A stretch of DNA of 56,419 nucleotides from Paracamarosporium sp. OC-R06-R3 (lineage: Eukaryota > Ascomycota > Dothideomycetes > Pleosporales > Didymosphaeriaceae): NCBI GenBank assembly GCA_019828545.1, contig JACVRA010000496.1, positions 1 to 56,419 on the forward strand, read 5' to 3'. The notes beneath the pieces are model-generated. The model searched no databases. It was given only the letters and a program-made list of their open reading frames with translations, and had not been told where the DNA came from. The translations under genes and the position numbers were made by a program. Shown here piece after piece: positions 12,001 to 23,516 of this stretch. Within the stretch, counting starts at the first letter, position 1. Each line of letters starts with the position of its first letter.

Positions 12001-12331
12001 GGAGCTGCAGCTGCAGGCCGCTGTGGAAGAGCGAGCTCTCCTTGTCGGCGCGCTTGTTCAGGACATTGTCGGCCGCCTCGACGGGCCCGCCGTTGACGGG
12101 GGTGCCTGGGAAGGTGGGCGGGGTGGTGAAGAGCGTCGAGGTGCTGGTGGCCTGGGTGCTCTGGGTGTCGCGCACGCTGCTGTGCGAGTAGCTCGAGTGC
12201 TGGCTCTGGTAGCTTTGGTGGGACATGAGGGAGGGCCCGCTGCTCGAGGCGATGCGGGCGTGGGCGGAGGTCGGGGGCGTCGACTGGGAGGAGGGGGCGC
12301 GGGCGAGACCAGAGTGAAAAGCAACCTCCAT
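9096..12331 (-). CDS. cdc24: Cdc24-type Rho guanine-nucleotide exchange factor (CH-DH-PH-PB1)
   Basis: Four exons (12331-11684, 11634-11086, 11028-10771, 10700-9096), all phase 0, give 1019 residues. The order is the Cdc24/Scd1 one: a Ser/Thr-rich N-terminus; a calponin-homology-like region (about 90-215, with LLWRTFRRGFPL and FPPEECFMIGDLYGDDTTGF); a DH domain (about 250-430, with ELVTSERTYVQHLEML and LVKPFQRLTKYPLLLK); a PH domain (about 490-600, including KIYLFEMILLCCKE); a long low-complexity linker with an acidic run; and a C-terminal PB1 domain (about 935-1019, ending DDDTFVTISTDDDLQEAFETW, the acidic OPCA motif). Cdc24 loads Cdc42 with GTP at growth sites, and the PB1 domain binds the Bem1/Scd2 scaffold. 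It is essential for polarity in fungi and NADPH-oxidase linked in several species. Confidence 0.95.
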
Positions 12332-14333
12332 GCTTCAGCGCATGCCGCTCCGAGGGTGCTGGTGAGGCGGGCTAGGTGGTGATGTGCTGGAACGCTAGGG
12401 ACAGGGTCCCCGGTGGCGTGGCAGGAGCGATCCTCCTCGCAAGAAGGCGCGCGCCGCGGGAGCTGTGGGCGAGGGGGCTGTCTGCAAGAGTCGTGGCCAG
12501 CGTGCTGCGTGCGGCGGGGCGTGTGCACGACGACTCGAGGGGTGGTTGCGTCTGGGGAGCGTTGGCGAGAGCGAAGAGGCTGCAGCAGCGCTGGGCGGGT
12601 GCATAGGGGTGTGCCGCTCGTTTCACATCAGCGTTCATGCGGGCTTTGGTTGCAGGCGCTGCCACGTGATGTCCAAGGGATCGCCGGGCCCTGGCCTTGC
12701 TCGCTGCTCGCCTGTCCACTCGCCCTGCCGCACGGCCTTTAACCGCCCTCACCAGCCCGACGGCTGCCCATCGACGAGCCTGAGGCTGTTGTGCGCCTCT
12801 CGTCCTCCAGCCTCGCCGGCCGACACCGTTTCGCACCGCCTGCATGCTCCTGCACCGACCTGCACTCCGCATAACGTGCCCGAGCTCCCTCTTGACAAAT
12901 GCATGGTTTCGATACATGATTCATCCGCGGCACATCAACACAAATATCGCTCCAGCAGGCCACGACGTCTGGCTCTCTAGCGGGGAGATTAGGCCACTTG
13001 CGGTCCCTCCGGCCAGTGAGGTGCCTCAGGATGTCTGCTCCGAGAATGGGCGGCACAAAAGTCCGTAGACCCCAAAGGCGTCCATTTTGTCATGTACGCC
13101 TAAAAAGAGAGCTGCTTGAGCCGATCGTCATCTCTGATTCGGTTTTACCCTCGAACCCGGGGTTGCACCAGCTGCTTTTGTACTCGCGTAGCACTGCGCG
13201 TGTAATGACTTCTGTTCTGTCACCAGACCATGTGAGGAGGAATCTAGTGTGGATATGATAGCTGAGGAAGCTGCTTTGGTAACGCGACACCTTGACAGCA
13301 TGGTCATGACAGCATTGTGCCCTGTGAATATGTCTCGCCCACAGGTCTAGCTTAACTTTCAAGTTGTATTGCCGCTGAACCCGTGCCCACATCTGAACGC
13401 CTTGAAATTATAGTGGTCTGACCCAGCGGGGCAAAAGGAAAGAATCTGTGGAATCCCCGGCTCAAAGTAGCCGTGCAGAGCATGAACGGATACAGGCGTG
13501 CTGTCGAAAGACTGTGGTTTCAAACAGCAGGCTGAGTGCACTGAGTTACCTCGAGATGGGTGATACAAAGGTCGACTGCCCTACCGTTCATCACGCACCA
13601 TGGCTCTGCGTCGGCTGCGGTTAGCTGCAGCTTTCCCACGGTATAGTAGTGGCTCCATCACAGTTGAACAATCGGGCAACTGCATCGGTTGAAAGTCACT
13701 TGATGGGTGCGACTGTAGCTAACGCGATCTCTAGTACGTGGTGCTCTTCGCAGTGACGCTTCTTGATCCCGTCAACTCTGCACGCTGGCTCAAGTTCTAA
13801 CAACTTCCCGTGTATACATATACCCACGACAGGAGTGTAGTCCAAAGATGGTCAGTCCAAGGCTAGGCAGGTGGCGGTTAGCTGCAGCGCGCCCGGGATG
13901 CCACCATGAGCCCTGGCGGCTTGTCGCTCATCGGGTATTTTGTCGCTCGTGCGGCGGCTGCCTGGCCCGTGCAGTTACCGCCTTCCTGACTGGTAGCGAC
14001 GACAACAACATTCATTGTGCCCAAAAATCTTCACAAAGAACATACCGCACGTGTCCCGACAAACCCACTGTCCGGCGCCCCATCGCCTGAGCGCGCTCGT
14101 GGACATCTCGGTGCGCGCATGATTGCGGAGCCTGCCCATGACCGCCCTCACCCTCACCGCCAGGCACCACAAAACGCAACTACAACCTTTCACCATACAA
14201 CGACCCAGTAATAGACCAGAATCCTGATTTCCCGAGCCTCCCAGTCGACTGCGACCTCCCCCAGAACAAGCAACATAACAACAGGTTGACCCGACATCGT
14301 CGCCCGCCCCTGCCTCGCCTGACATCATCCGCC
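12332..14333. other. Divergent intergenic region, no gene supported
   Basis: Two kilobases between the head-to-head Cdc24 and F-box/WD40 starts. The first ~600 bp are GC-rich with several overlapping Arg/Ala/Pro-rich open frames that look like composition artefacts and not genes. The rest shows no domain, tRNA or repeat I can support. Confidence 0.5.
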
Positions 14334-17115
14334 ATGGCAGGCCCGTTAGGCAACACGACCCCGTTCAACGCGCCCACATATCTCCAATCCTTCCGGCCTG
14401 CGTCTTCGATGAGCGCGAGCCGATTCGACGAGGGATACTCGGAGGATACACGAAGCCAGACTGGCAGCGATATGGTAACGCGGACCGATTTGCGGTTGAG
14501 CGAAGGTGGGATGGAGCAAGATATGCAGTATGCTCTGCCTGACTGGGTCATGCATATGTCGGAGAGCGAGCGGAGCGGTATGTATACCTCGATCACGTTT
14601 GTGTACCCACGTGTTGACCCAAAGCCCAGAATTCGCCTATACGATCCTGCGGACACTCCGCACCTCGTCCATCGCAGGCATTGTCGAAAAGCTAAATCCA
14701 CTTCTTCACCTCGATCCTGTAATCTATCTACCACCTGAAATCACCTTCCAAATATTCTCATATCTGACGCCCGAAACCCTTCTGCGCGCCTCGACACTCT
14801 CTCGAACATGGCGAGGCCGGATCATGGACAGCCCGTTATGGAAGCTGCTCTTTCAACTAGAAGGATGGAACTCCAATTTCCCTCAAGTGCGCGCGTATGA
14901 GGAGGGGGAGAAACAGAGGCGGGTAGAAATGAGAGAGAAAGAGCGCAAGACACGGCCAAGGACAGCTGTGGATTCCTCGGAAGACATGGAAACAGACAAG
15001 CCGTCATCGAAGAAGCGGCTACGCGAGAAACCACTGTTCGGCGACGGCTCTACTGATAGCGAAATAAAGAACGGGCTAGAGCCGCTTTCACTTGATGGCG
15101 CGTCGCGTTATCCTTGGGCAGAGCAACATGGCATGGTGGAGGCAGATACTTCGGCGAGTTCTCAAGACCAGATGGAGGATATATCATACAACGGTGCTTC
15201 GCCACTTGCTTCCCCGTCAACAGAGTCCTCTCGGCGGCATAAGCGACACCTCGAGTCCGGCGACGACACAACTATCTCTACCCTGCCGAACGTTATGGAC
15301 CCACCCTTGCGTCCGTCCCTCATCATATCAAATCCTGAGCCCAAGATCAATTGGCAATATCTCTATAAACAAAAGAGACGACTTGAAGAAAACTGGGATT
15401 CTGGTCGTTTCGCGAATTTCCAGCTTCCCCATCCAAACCATGCCTCGGAAGCGCATACGGAATGCGTATACACCATTCAGTACTCTGGAAAGTATCTTGT
15501 CAGTGGTAGTCGCGACAAGTCGGTTAGAGTCTGGGATCTAGACACGCAACGCCTGATGTTGCCACCCTTGGTCGGACATAGAGCGTCCGTCCTTTGTTTG
15601 CAGTTCGACGAGCGACCCGGACAAGATCTCATTGTCTCCGGTGGGAGTGACTGCAACGTTATTATGTGGCAGTTCTCCACAGGCCGTATGATCAAGAAGC
15701 TCGAAAAGGCACATTCCGAGTCTGTTCTCAATCTCCGGTTTGACGACACATATTTAGTCACATGCTCCAAGGACAAGACCATAAAGGTCTGGAATAGAAG
15801 GGAAATGCTGCCTACAGATGATACGTATCCGTCGTCAACAAACCGGTCGGGAGCCAAATTCCCTTCGTACATTGTCAACATGCAGCAACAAGTAGAGACG
15901 CAGCATCTGCACTTCAAACCCCTCCAACCCTACACCCTCATCATGACGCTTGAAGGCCATGGTGCTGCTGTAAATGCGATTCAAATTCTGGATGGACAAA
16001 TTGTGTCTGCTTCAGGGGATCGCAGTGTCAAAGTGTGGGATGTTCGCACAGGCGCCTGCTCACGGACGTTCTCTGGTCACTCAAAGGGCATCGCTTGTGT
16101 ACAGTTCGATGGACGCAGGATTGTCAGTGGAAGCTCTGACGAGACGGTGCGAATCTTCGATCGAGCGACCGGTGCAGAAGTGGCGTGTTTGCAGGGTCAC
16201 TCAAACCTGGTCCGCACCGTCCAAGCCCAATTTGGTGATCTTCCTGGAAACGAAGAAGAACTTGAGGCTGAAGCTCGAGCTATCGACAACAACTTCTTCG
16301 AAGCTCAGAGGCAGGGCTTAGTGCCAGGAGAGATGACGAGAGCACAACGTCGGGCACGAAATGCGGGATCTCGAGACCCCAAAGCCATCTTTGCTTATGG
16401 CGCCAAATTACCTCCTGGAGGTGGAGGCAGCAAATGGGCAAGGATTGTTTCTGGCTCCTACGATGAGACGGTAATCATCTGGAAGAAGGGCGCTGACGGC
16501 GCTTGGGAGAAGTCGAAGGTTCTGTATCAGTCTGAGGCTGTGAGAGCAGCTGGAGGACGCCCGCGTCGACCTGTCGGACACGTCCACCACGTCCATGCAG
16601 CGGCCCAGAACCAAAACCAAAATCAAAACCAGAACCAACAACAGAACAACGCGCAGGGACAGCCGGCCAACTTCCAGGCCTTAGCACAGCAAGCTCAGGC
16701 ACAAGCCAACGCCGCGAATACCCTGGCGCAGCAGGCTCAAGCCCTCCACGTAGCCTCGCAAGCCATGCACGGTAACCCAGCGAATGGACCTGCTACCGCA
16801 CCTACGACCACGGTGCAAACCGCTATTCTGAATCACGCAAATCCACCTGCTGGAAATCAAGCACAGGCAGGGAATGCCGCACAGCAAGCCAATCCTGCAC
16901 CAAACCACCATCATCACGGCGCCCACCACCATCACCATGCGCACAACCTCCAGGGCGCTCCGGCACCACAGGGCACGTCGCGAGTCTTCAAACTGCAATT
17001 CGACGCGCGGAGGATCGTATGCTGCAGCCAGGACCCTACGATCGTGGGCTGGGACTTTGCCAACAATGACAAGGACATCATCCAAGCCAGCCAGTTTTTT
17101 GGCGAATCGATATGA
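14334..17115 (+). CDS. F-box/WD40 repeat protein (SCF substrate receptor type)
   Basis: Two exons (14334-14577, 14630-17115) joined by a 52-bp intron in matching phase give 909 residues. An F-box lies at about 112-158 (YLPPEITFQIFSYL, then LLRASTLSRTWR). WD40 repeats run from about 325, with clear units such as VSGSRDKSVRVWDLD, VTCSKDKTIKVWNR, VSASGDRSVKVWDVRTG and VSGSSDETVRIFDRATG. A linker between the F-box and the repeats is charged. After residue about 700 the propeller is interrupted by an Asn/Gln-rich and then His-rich tract (NQNQNQNQ, HHHHGAHHHHHAH), and a last WD-like strand (FDARRIVCCSQDPTIVGWDF) closes the protein. The domain order is that of Cdc4, Met30/SconB and Pof1; I cannot choose among them. 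Confidence 0.9.
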
Positions 17116-18760
17116 GTTCCCTTGGAACCGAGTACTCTTGCTTGATCTTTTTCTACTGTATTGTAGTCATGATATTCGAACTGGCGTTGGAATGGTTCTG
17201 GAATGGTTGGACGTCGGCTGGCATGTGGTCATTAGCGGCATGGAGCAAGCATTGCTCCCCCTCCCTTTATGTACACGGTAATGAATTCACGATAGCTTAT
17301 ACCTTTGCGTGCGTCTACTCGTCAGTGAAACGGATCGTTTACTCGCCAGTCGGAATACCCTCAGACGCCTGTACGTGTAAGATGCAGCGCGTGCCACTCT
17401 ACGCACGTATCGCAAGATTGACTCATTACAGGAATGTAAACGCCTTGCTGACGGGGTCGCCCCTATGCGGTGGTACACGACAGCACAAGCCAGGGTCCTC
17501 AAGCGCAAGCGCAGTCACCCTTTTTACACTGCTGCTGCCTGCCGCACGTGCGCAGGCCGGCAGACGGAAGCACGAGGGATCCGGGAGCCGGGCGTGCGCA
17601 CAGGGGCGCCCTGTCGCCTAGCGCCGCGCACTCGTTCGTTCTGGAAACACGCTCGCTCGCAAGTCCCGGCCCACTCCTTACGGCGGCCTGAGGATGACCT
17701 GGGGCGCGGCTGGTTGGCTGGCTGGGTGCCGGGCTGGCTGATATTGCGCAACAACAACAACGGTCCGTCGAAATTTGCGCGCGGGACGTTTTGGCTTCGT
17801 CCGTTGGGGGCATACCGGGTCGGGTACTTTTGCGCGCGGGGCGTTCCTGTTCCTGGGCTCGACGTGGTGGTGTATGAGCGGGTCGGATACTTATTCGCTG
17901 CGTCGTGTCTTGGACGAGCGTGTGGTCTGCATCGGGTCGGATACTTTGCGTCCTTTCGAGCCCTTGGTATATTGCTCGAGGGCAAGGGGCATACGCGTGT
18001 GCTAGAGGATTGATGACGGCGGGGTTGCGGGGCCTGCGTCTGACCGATATACGAATCGAGGCAAAGATGGGCTGGAGCTGAGGGCTGGCCCGGGTGCGTT
18101 ATCAGCGTTGTGTGTCGCTGCGTGCTGACTGCAATGCTGGTGGATGCTCGCAGTTTGTCGACGAGAATGGCAGCAGCAGGCCTTAGCGGCTGCCGTTTCC
18201 AGCAGGGCTTGGCGCCAAGCAACGCTCAGTGCACTGCAGACGGTTGCAGCATGCTCCCTCCCACGCGTGCAGGCTCTGGTCCTGCGCCCGGAGACAGGCC
18301 CTCGGTGTCGTCTTCCGCGTCGAGCCCGCAGCGGCGGATCGATGGCCGTGTGCTCGTCCGCCCGCGCAAAAAAAGGTGGCCTCGAACGGTCGTGTCTGAT
18401 TGGGCGCGGGGCGTATTGGCCGTATTTGCGTGCGTGGGCTGCCCGCTTGGGGCGCAAGCGAGGTGGAATCGGAGACTAGTCTATCCGCGCGGGGCCAAGG
18501 CGCCTCGTACTGCTCGGAAGCCCTCAGGCCTCATACCGAGCTAGACGCTAGCTGGAGGATCGCCCTCTCTTTTCATAACATGGTTGCCTCGTACGCCGGT
18601 GCTTCTGGCGCCCTCACTTCCCGCTCTTTACTCTTTGTCCTTGCCTAATACACCCTTTAATACTCCGTTTCTTTGTTACACGACTTCTCGGGAAGGGACC
18701 ACAAGCCATTGTTGTCGTGTTGCCATCGCCAGCTGAGTCCAATTGAAGGGGGCCGCGAAC
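17116..18760. promoter_or_regulatory. Long upstream region of the ABC transporter gene
   Basis: About 1.6 kb of GC-rich sequence between the F-box/WD40 stop and the ABC transporter ATG. It contains three spaced copies of a CGGGTCGG-type motif (see 17816-17951) and pyrimidine-rich stretches near 18600-18680 that look like a transcription start region. No domain-bearing gene is visible. Confidence 0.5.
17816..17951 (+). promoter_or_regulatory. Three spaced CGGGTCGG(A/G)TACTT motifs
   Basis: The same 14-base core starts at 17816 (CGGGTCGGGTACTT), 17879 (CGGGTCGGATACTT) and 17933 (CGGGTCGGATACTT), spaced 63 and 54 bases. The copies lie 0.8-0.95 kb upstream of the ABC transporter ATG. CGG half-sites are what Zn2Cys6 regulators commonly bind, so an operator array is possible. 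The flanks also share TTTGCG-like sequence, so a decayed tandem repeat is an alternative. Confidence 0.45.
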
Positions 18761-21700
18761 ATGAATCTGGTGGGCAACCTGACCGCCAGCGCCGACCGCG
18801 AGGCTGCCCACAATGGCGTCGCTGCTCCGGACGCCGTTTCCGCCACCGAGCGCATAGAATCCGACGCCTCGGACGACTCTACCATCGCAGAGGACCCCAA
18901 GTCGCGCCACAATGTAAACAATGAGCGCCCGGGCCCCAAGGACTCGACCTTCACCACCACCCAGAACTCGGAAGCCGTCTCCGAAACGGACAGCGCCGAA
19001 CGAAGGAATTCCGTTGTCCATGCACTGGCCCGTCGATACACGCAGCACAGCACCACCACGGTGCGGGAGAACCCGTTCAACGCTGCTGCAGGGTCGCCGC
19101 TGGACCCCAATGGCGAGCACTTCAACGCCCGCGCCTGGGCAAAGGCCATGCTCCACACGCAGCTCGAGGACCCCCACGCACCCCCAATGCGCACCGCTGG
19201 TGTTGCCTTCCGGAATCTCAACGTCCATGGTTTTGGTTCAGATACCGACTACCAGAAGAGCGTGGGCAACGTGTGGTTGGAGGGTCCCGGGTTCGCGAGG
19301 AAGCTCATGGGCAACAAGGGCCGCAAGATCGAGATTCTGCAGAACTTGGACGGTCTGGTCGAGGCCGGAGAGATGCTTGTCGTTCTTGGTCCCCCGGGAT
19401 CTGGATGCTCCACTTTCCTCAAGACGATTGCGGGAGAGACGCATGGTTTCTTCGTAGACCAGCACTCGGCCATCAACTACCAAGGCATGCAGTAACGTCC
19501 TAATTTTTTTTTAACCGAGCTAACAGGAAGCAGGTATCGCCGCGAAGCAAATGTCAAAGGACTTCCGTGGAGAGGCCATCTACACTGCCGAAGTTGACGT
19601 TCACTTCCCCATGCTTACTGTTGGCGAGACCCTCTACTTTGCTGCAAAGGCTCGTGCCCCGCGGCACATTCCCGGCGGTGCTTCCGTAGACCAATACGCT
19701 GAGCACATGCGAGATGTCATCATGGCCATGTTCGGCATAAGCCACACGATCAACACCAGGGTAGGAAACGACTTCCTCCGCGGTGTCTCCGGTGGTGAGC
19801 GCAAGCGTGTCAGTATCGCAGAGGCCTCGCTCAGCAAAGCCCCTCTGCAATGCTGGGACAACAGTACCCGTGGTCTTGACAGTGCCAACGCCATTGAATT
19901 CTGCAAAACCCTCCGCATGGAGACCGAGATCAACGGCGCCACGGCCTGCGTTGCCATCTACCAGGCTCCTCAGGCAGCATATGATGTCTTTGACAAGGCT
20001 CTCGTCTTGTACGAAGGTAGGCAGATTTACTTCGGTCCTACGACATCGGCCAAGCAGTTCTTCGTCAACATGGGTTTCGAGTGCCCCGACCGCCAGACCG
20101 ACGCTGATTTCCTGACTTCCATGACAAGTCCTCTGGAGCGCATCGTCCGCCCTGGATTTGAAGACCGCGTGCCCCGCACGCCAGACGAGTTCGCCCAGCG
20201 ATGGAAGGACTCCCCCGAGCGAGCCGAGCTTATGCGCCAAATCGAGGAATACGACCAGAAGTACCCCGTGGGAGGTGAACAGCTCGAGAAATTCAAAGAA
20301 TCTCGACGAGCTCAGCAAGCCAAGGGTCAACGCATCAAATCTCCGTACACCTTGTCATATGTACAACAAGTCAATCTCTGCCTGTGGCGTGGTTTCCGGC
20401 GACTAATGGCCGATCCAAGTATCACACTGACCCAGCTTATCGCAAACTCCATCATGGCCCTCATCATCTCGTCTGTCTTCTACAACCTTCCTTCCGACAC
20501 GAACAGTTTCTACTCCCGCGCTGCTCTTCTATTCTTCGCCATTCTTATGAGCGCCTTCGGTTCCGCCCTCGAAATCTTGACCTTGTACGCACAGAGACCA
20601 ATCGTCGAAAAGCATTCTCGATACGCGCTGTACCATCCGTCGGCAGAAGCATTCGCCTCTATGTTGACAGATATGCCGTATAAGATATTAAACGCCATCA
20701 CGTTCAATCTGGTCCTGTATTTCATGACGAATCTAAGACGAACACCCGGCCACTTCTTCTTTTTCTTGCTCATATCCTTCTTCACCACGCTCGTCATGTC
20801 TATGTTCTTCCGGTCCATCGCATCTCTCTCACGATCGCTCGTACAAGCTTTGGCACCCGCAGCCATATTGATTCTGGGTCTTGTCATGTACACAGGTTTT
20901 GCTATTCCTCCAAACTACGTCTTGGGCTGGTCAATCTGGATTCGGTACATCAATCCTGTCGCCTACGCCTTCGAAGCCCTCATGATCAACGAGTTCCACG
21001 ACCGCGACTTCCCCTGCGTCAACTATCTACCTATGGGACCTGGGTATGAGAACGTGTCTGGTGTACAACACGTTTGCTCCACCGTCGGATCCAAGGCTGG
21101 TGTTCCCTTCGTAAACGGCGACGATTACATCAACTCAGCCTACGAATACTATGCTAAGAACAAGTGGAGGAACTACGGTATCCTTTGGGTCTTCCTGTTC
21201 GGCCTCATGTTCGTCTACCTTGGCGCTACCGAGTTCATTACCGCGAAGAAATCCAAGGGTGAAGTCCTGGTGTTCCGTCGTGGACAAGGCGCCGTCAAGA
21301 AGAGCAAGTCCACCGATGATCTCGAGGCTGCGCCCACTGGCCGCAGCGTCGCTGTCCAGAACCAATCCGATGAACTCGCCATCATTGAACGTCAGACCGC
21401 CATTTTCCAGTGGCAGAATGTGTGCTACGATATCAAGATCAAGAAAGAGCCTCGCCGCATTTTGGACCACGTAGATGGCTGGGTTAAGCCTGGAACTTTG
21501 ACTGCGCTCATGGGTGTCTCAGGTGCTGGTAAAACTACGCTCTTGGATTGCTTGGCTACTCGTACTACTATGGGTGTCATCACTGGCGAGATGCTTGTCG
21601 ACGGCAAACCTCGTGATGACTCTTTCCAGCGCAAGACCGGTTACGCTCAGCAGCAGGATCTCCATCTGTCCACCTCCACCGTCCGTGAAGCCCTGACCTT

Positions 21701-23516
21701 CTCCGCTATTCTCCGCCAACCCGCCCATGTTCCCCGTCAAGAGAAGATCGAATACGTCGAGGAAGTCATCAAGCTTCTGGAAATGTCCGAATATGCTGAT
21801 GCCATCGTCGGTGTACCCGGCGAGGGTCTCAACGTTGAACAGCGTAAGCGTCTTACTATTGGTGTCGAACTGGCTGCTAAGCCAGCCTTGCTTCTCTTCC
21901 TCGACGAGCCTACTTCCGGATTGGACTCTCAGACCTCATGGGCTATTCTCGACCTGTTGGACAAGCTGAAGAAGAACGGACAAGCTATTCTCTGCACCAT
22001 CCATCAGCCTTCTGCTATGCTTTTCGCCCGCTTCGATCGTCTCCTGTTCCTCAAGAAGGGTGGTCAGACTGTGTACTTTGGTGAGGTCGGTCCCAACTCA
22101 AAGATCTTGATCGACTATTTCGTACGACAGGGTGGACCACCGTGCCCACCTGACGCCAACCCCGCCGAATGGATGCTCGAAGTCATTGGTGCAGCGCCTG
22201 GCTCTTCTACTGACATCGATTGGCACCAAGCGTGGCGAAACTCGGACGAGTACGCTGCGGTCCAGGAGCATCTTGCAGAACTCAAGATCGAACGTGGTCA
22301 ACAGGTAGCACTTGAGCGAACTGTTTCGGCACAGAAGCGCGACGACAAGGCCGCTTACCGAGAGTTTGCTGCGCCCTTCTGGGAGCAGCTCCGCGAAGTT
22401 ACCGTCCGTGTTTTCCAGCAATACTGGCGCACACCCTCGTACATCTACTCCAAGACTGCCCTGTGCGCTCTCTCTGGTCTGTTCATCGGTTTCTCCCTCT
22501 ACAACACGCCCAACACGCAGCAAGGTCTTCAAAACCAGATGTTCGGTATTTTCATGCTCATGACCATCTTCGGCCAGCTCGTCCAGCAGATCATGCCGCA
22601 CTTCGTGACGCAGCGTGCGCTCTACGAGGTCCGCGAACGACCTAGCAAAGCATACTCGTGGAAGGCTTTCATGTTCGCTAACGTCGTCGTCGAACTCCCA
22701 TGGAACACCCTCATGGCCGCCCTCATCTACTTCTGCTGGTACTACCCCATCGGTCTGTACAACAACGCTACACCCACCGACGCCGTGGCCCTCCGCGGCG
22801 CCCAGATGTTCCTCTTCCTGTGGATGTTCCTGCTCTTCACGTCGACGTTCGCGCACATGGTCATTGCCGGTGTGGAAATGGCCGAGGCTGGTGGAAACAT
22901 TGCTAACTTGGCCTTCTCCATGTGTCTCATCTTCTGCGGTGTCCTCGCGACCCCCGAGCAACTCCCCCGCTTCTGGATTTTCATGTATCGTGTGAGCCCC
23001 TTCAGCTACATGGTCGCAGGCATGTTGTCCGTCGGCGTCGCGCACACAAACGTCGTGTGCGCGCCCAACGAGCTTCTCCACTTCGAGCCCCCCTCGGGCA
23101 AGACCTGCGGCGACTACATGCAGCCCTGGCAGGACCTCAGGGGCGGCTACCCCAACAACCCCAACGCCACCTCCGACTGCGAGTACTGCGCCATGGGCTC
23201 CACAGATGTCTTCCTCGCCACCGTCCACGCAGAGTACTCCAACGTCTGGCGCAACTTCGGCATCCTCTGGGTCTACGTCATCTTCAACATCGCGGGCGCG
23301 CTCTTCTTCTACTGGCTCGCGCGCGTCCCCAAGAAGACGAAGAAGGAGAAGGAGGAGCTCTCCCCCGAGCAGGTCCAGGCCGAGGAGCGCGCCCTCGAGC
23401 GCGTCCGCACAAACCGCACGCACCGCACCAACGAGGCCGGAGAGAAGGAGATCTCAGACGCGACGGAGCAAGAGAGACAATTCTCGTCTACGGAGAAGGA
23501 GGCGGGCAAGATCTAG
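18761..23516 (+). CDS. Full-size PDR/ABCG-type multidrug ABC transporter
   Basis: Exons 18761-19484 and 19534-23516 give 1568 residues in the fungal PDR layout NBD-TMD-NBD-TMD. NBD1 has the PDR-type Walker [10 protein letters not shown] (about 210-218), signature [13 protein letters not shown] and Walker [16 protein letters not shown]2 has GVSGAGKTT (about 903), a degenerate signature [12 protein letters not shown] and [13 protein letters not shown]. This reciprocal asymmetry is normal for the family. The ATG at 18761 is the first in the frame. The only splice that restores the family sequence YQG-I-AAKQM uses a GC donor (GCATGC after CAAG) and the acceptor GAAGCAG. The protein is expected in the plasma membrane, exporting hydrophobic drugs or metabolites. 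It lies about 12 kb from the polyketide cluster, with unrelated genes between. Confidence 0.96.

Noticed and set aside
12372..12980. Several GC-rich open frames between Cdc24 and the F-box/WD40 gene
   Set aside because: They overlap on both strands, are Arg/Ala/Pro-rich, and show no domain; explained by high GC.
13440..13610. Possible tRNA-like segment in the Cdc24 upstream region
   Set aside because: No acceptor stem plus T-loop combination could be drawn by eye; no tRNA was supported anywhere in the window.
22098..23423. Long antisense open frame (441 codons)
   Set aside because: It is fully antisense to the second half of the ABC transporter, with a composition dictated by that gene and no domain of its own.
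18761..23516. ABC transporter as the export pump of the polyketide cluster
   Set aside because: It is separated from the cluster by about 12 kb containing unrelated genes, and an MFS pump lies within the cluster.
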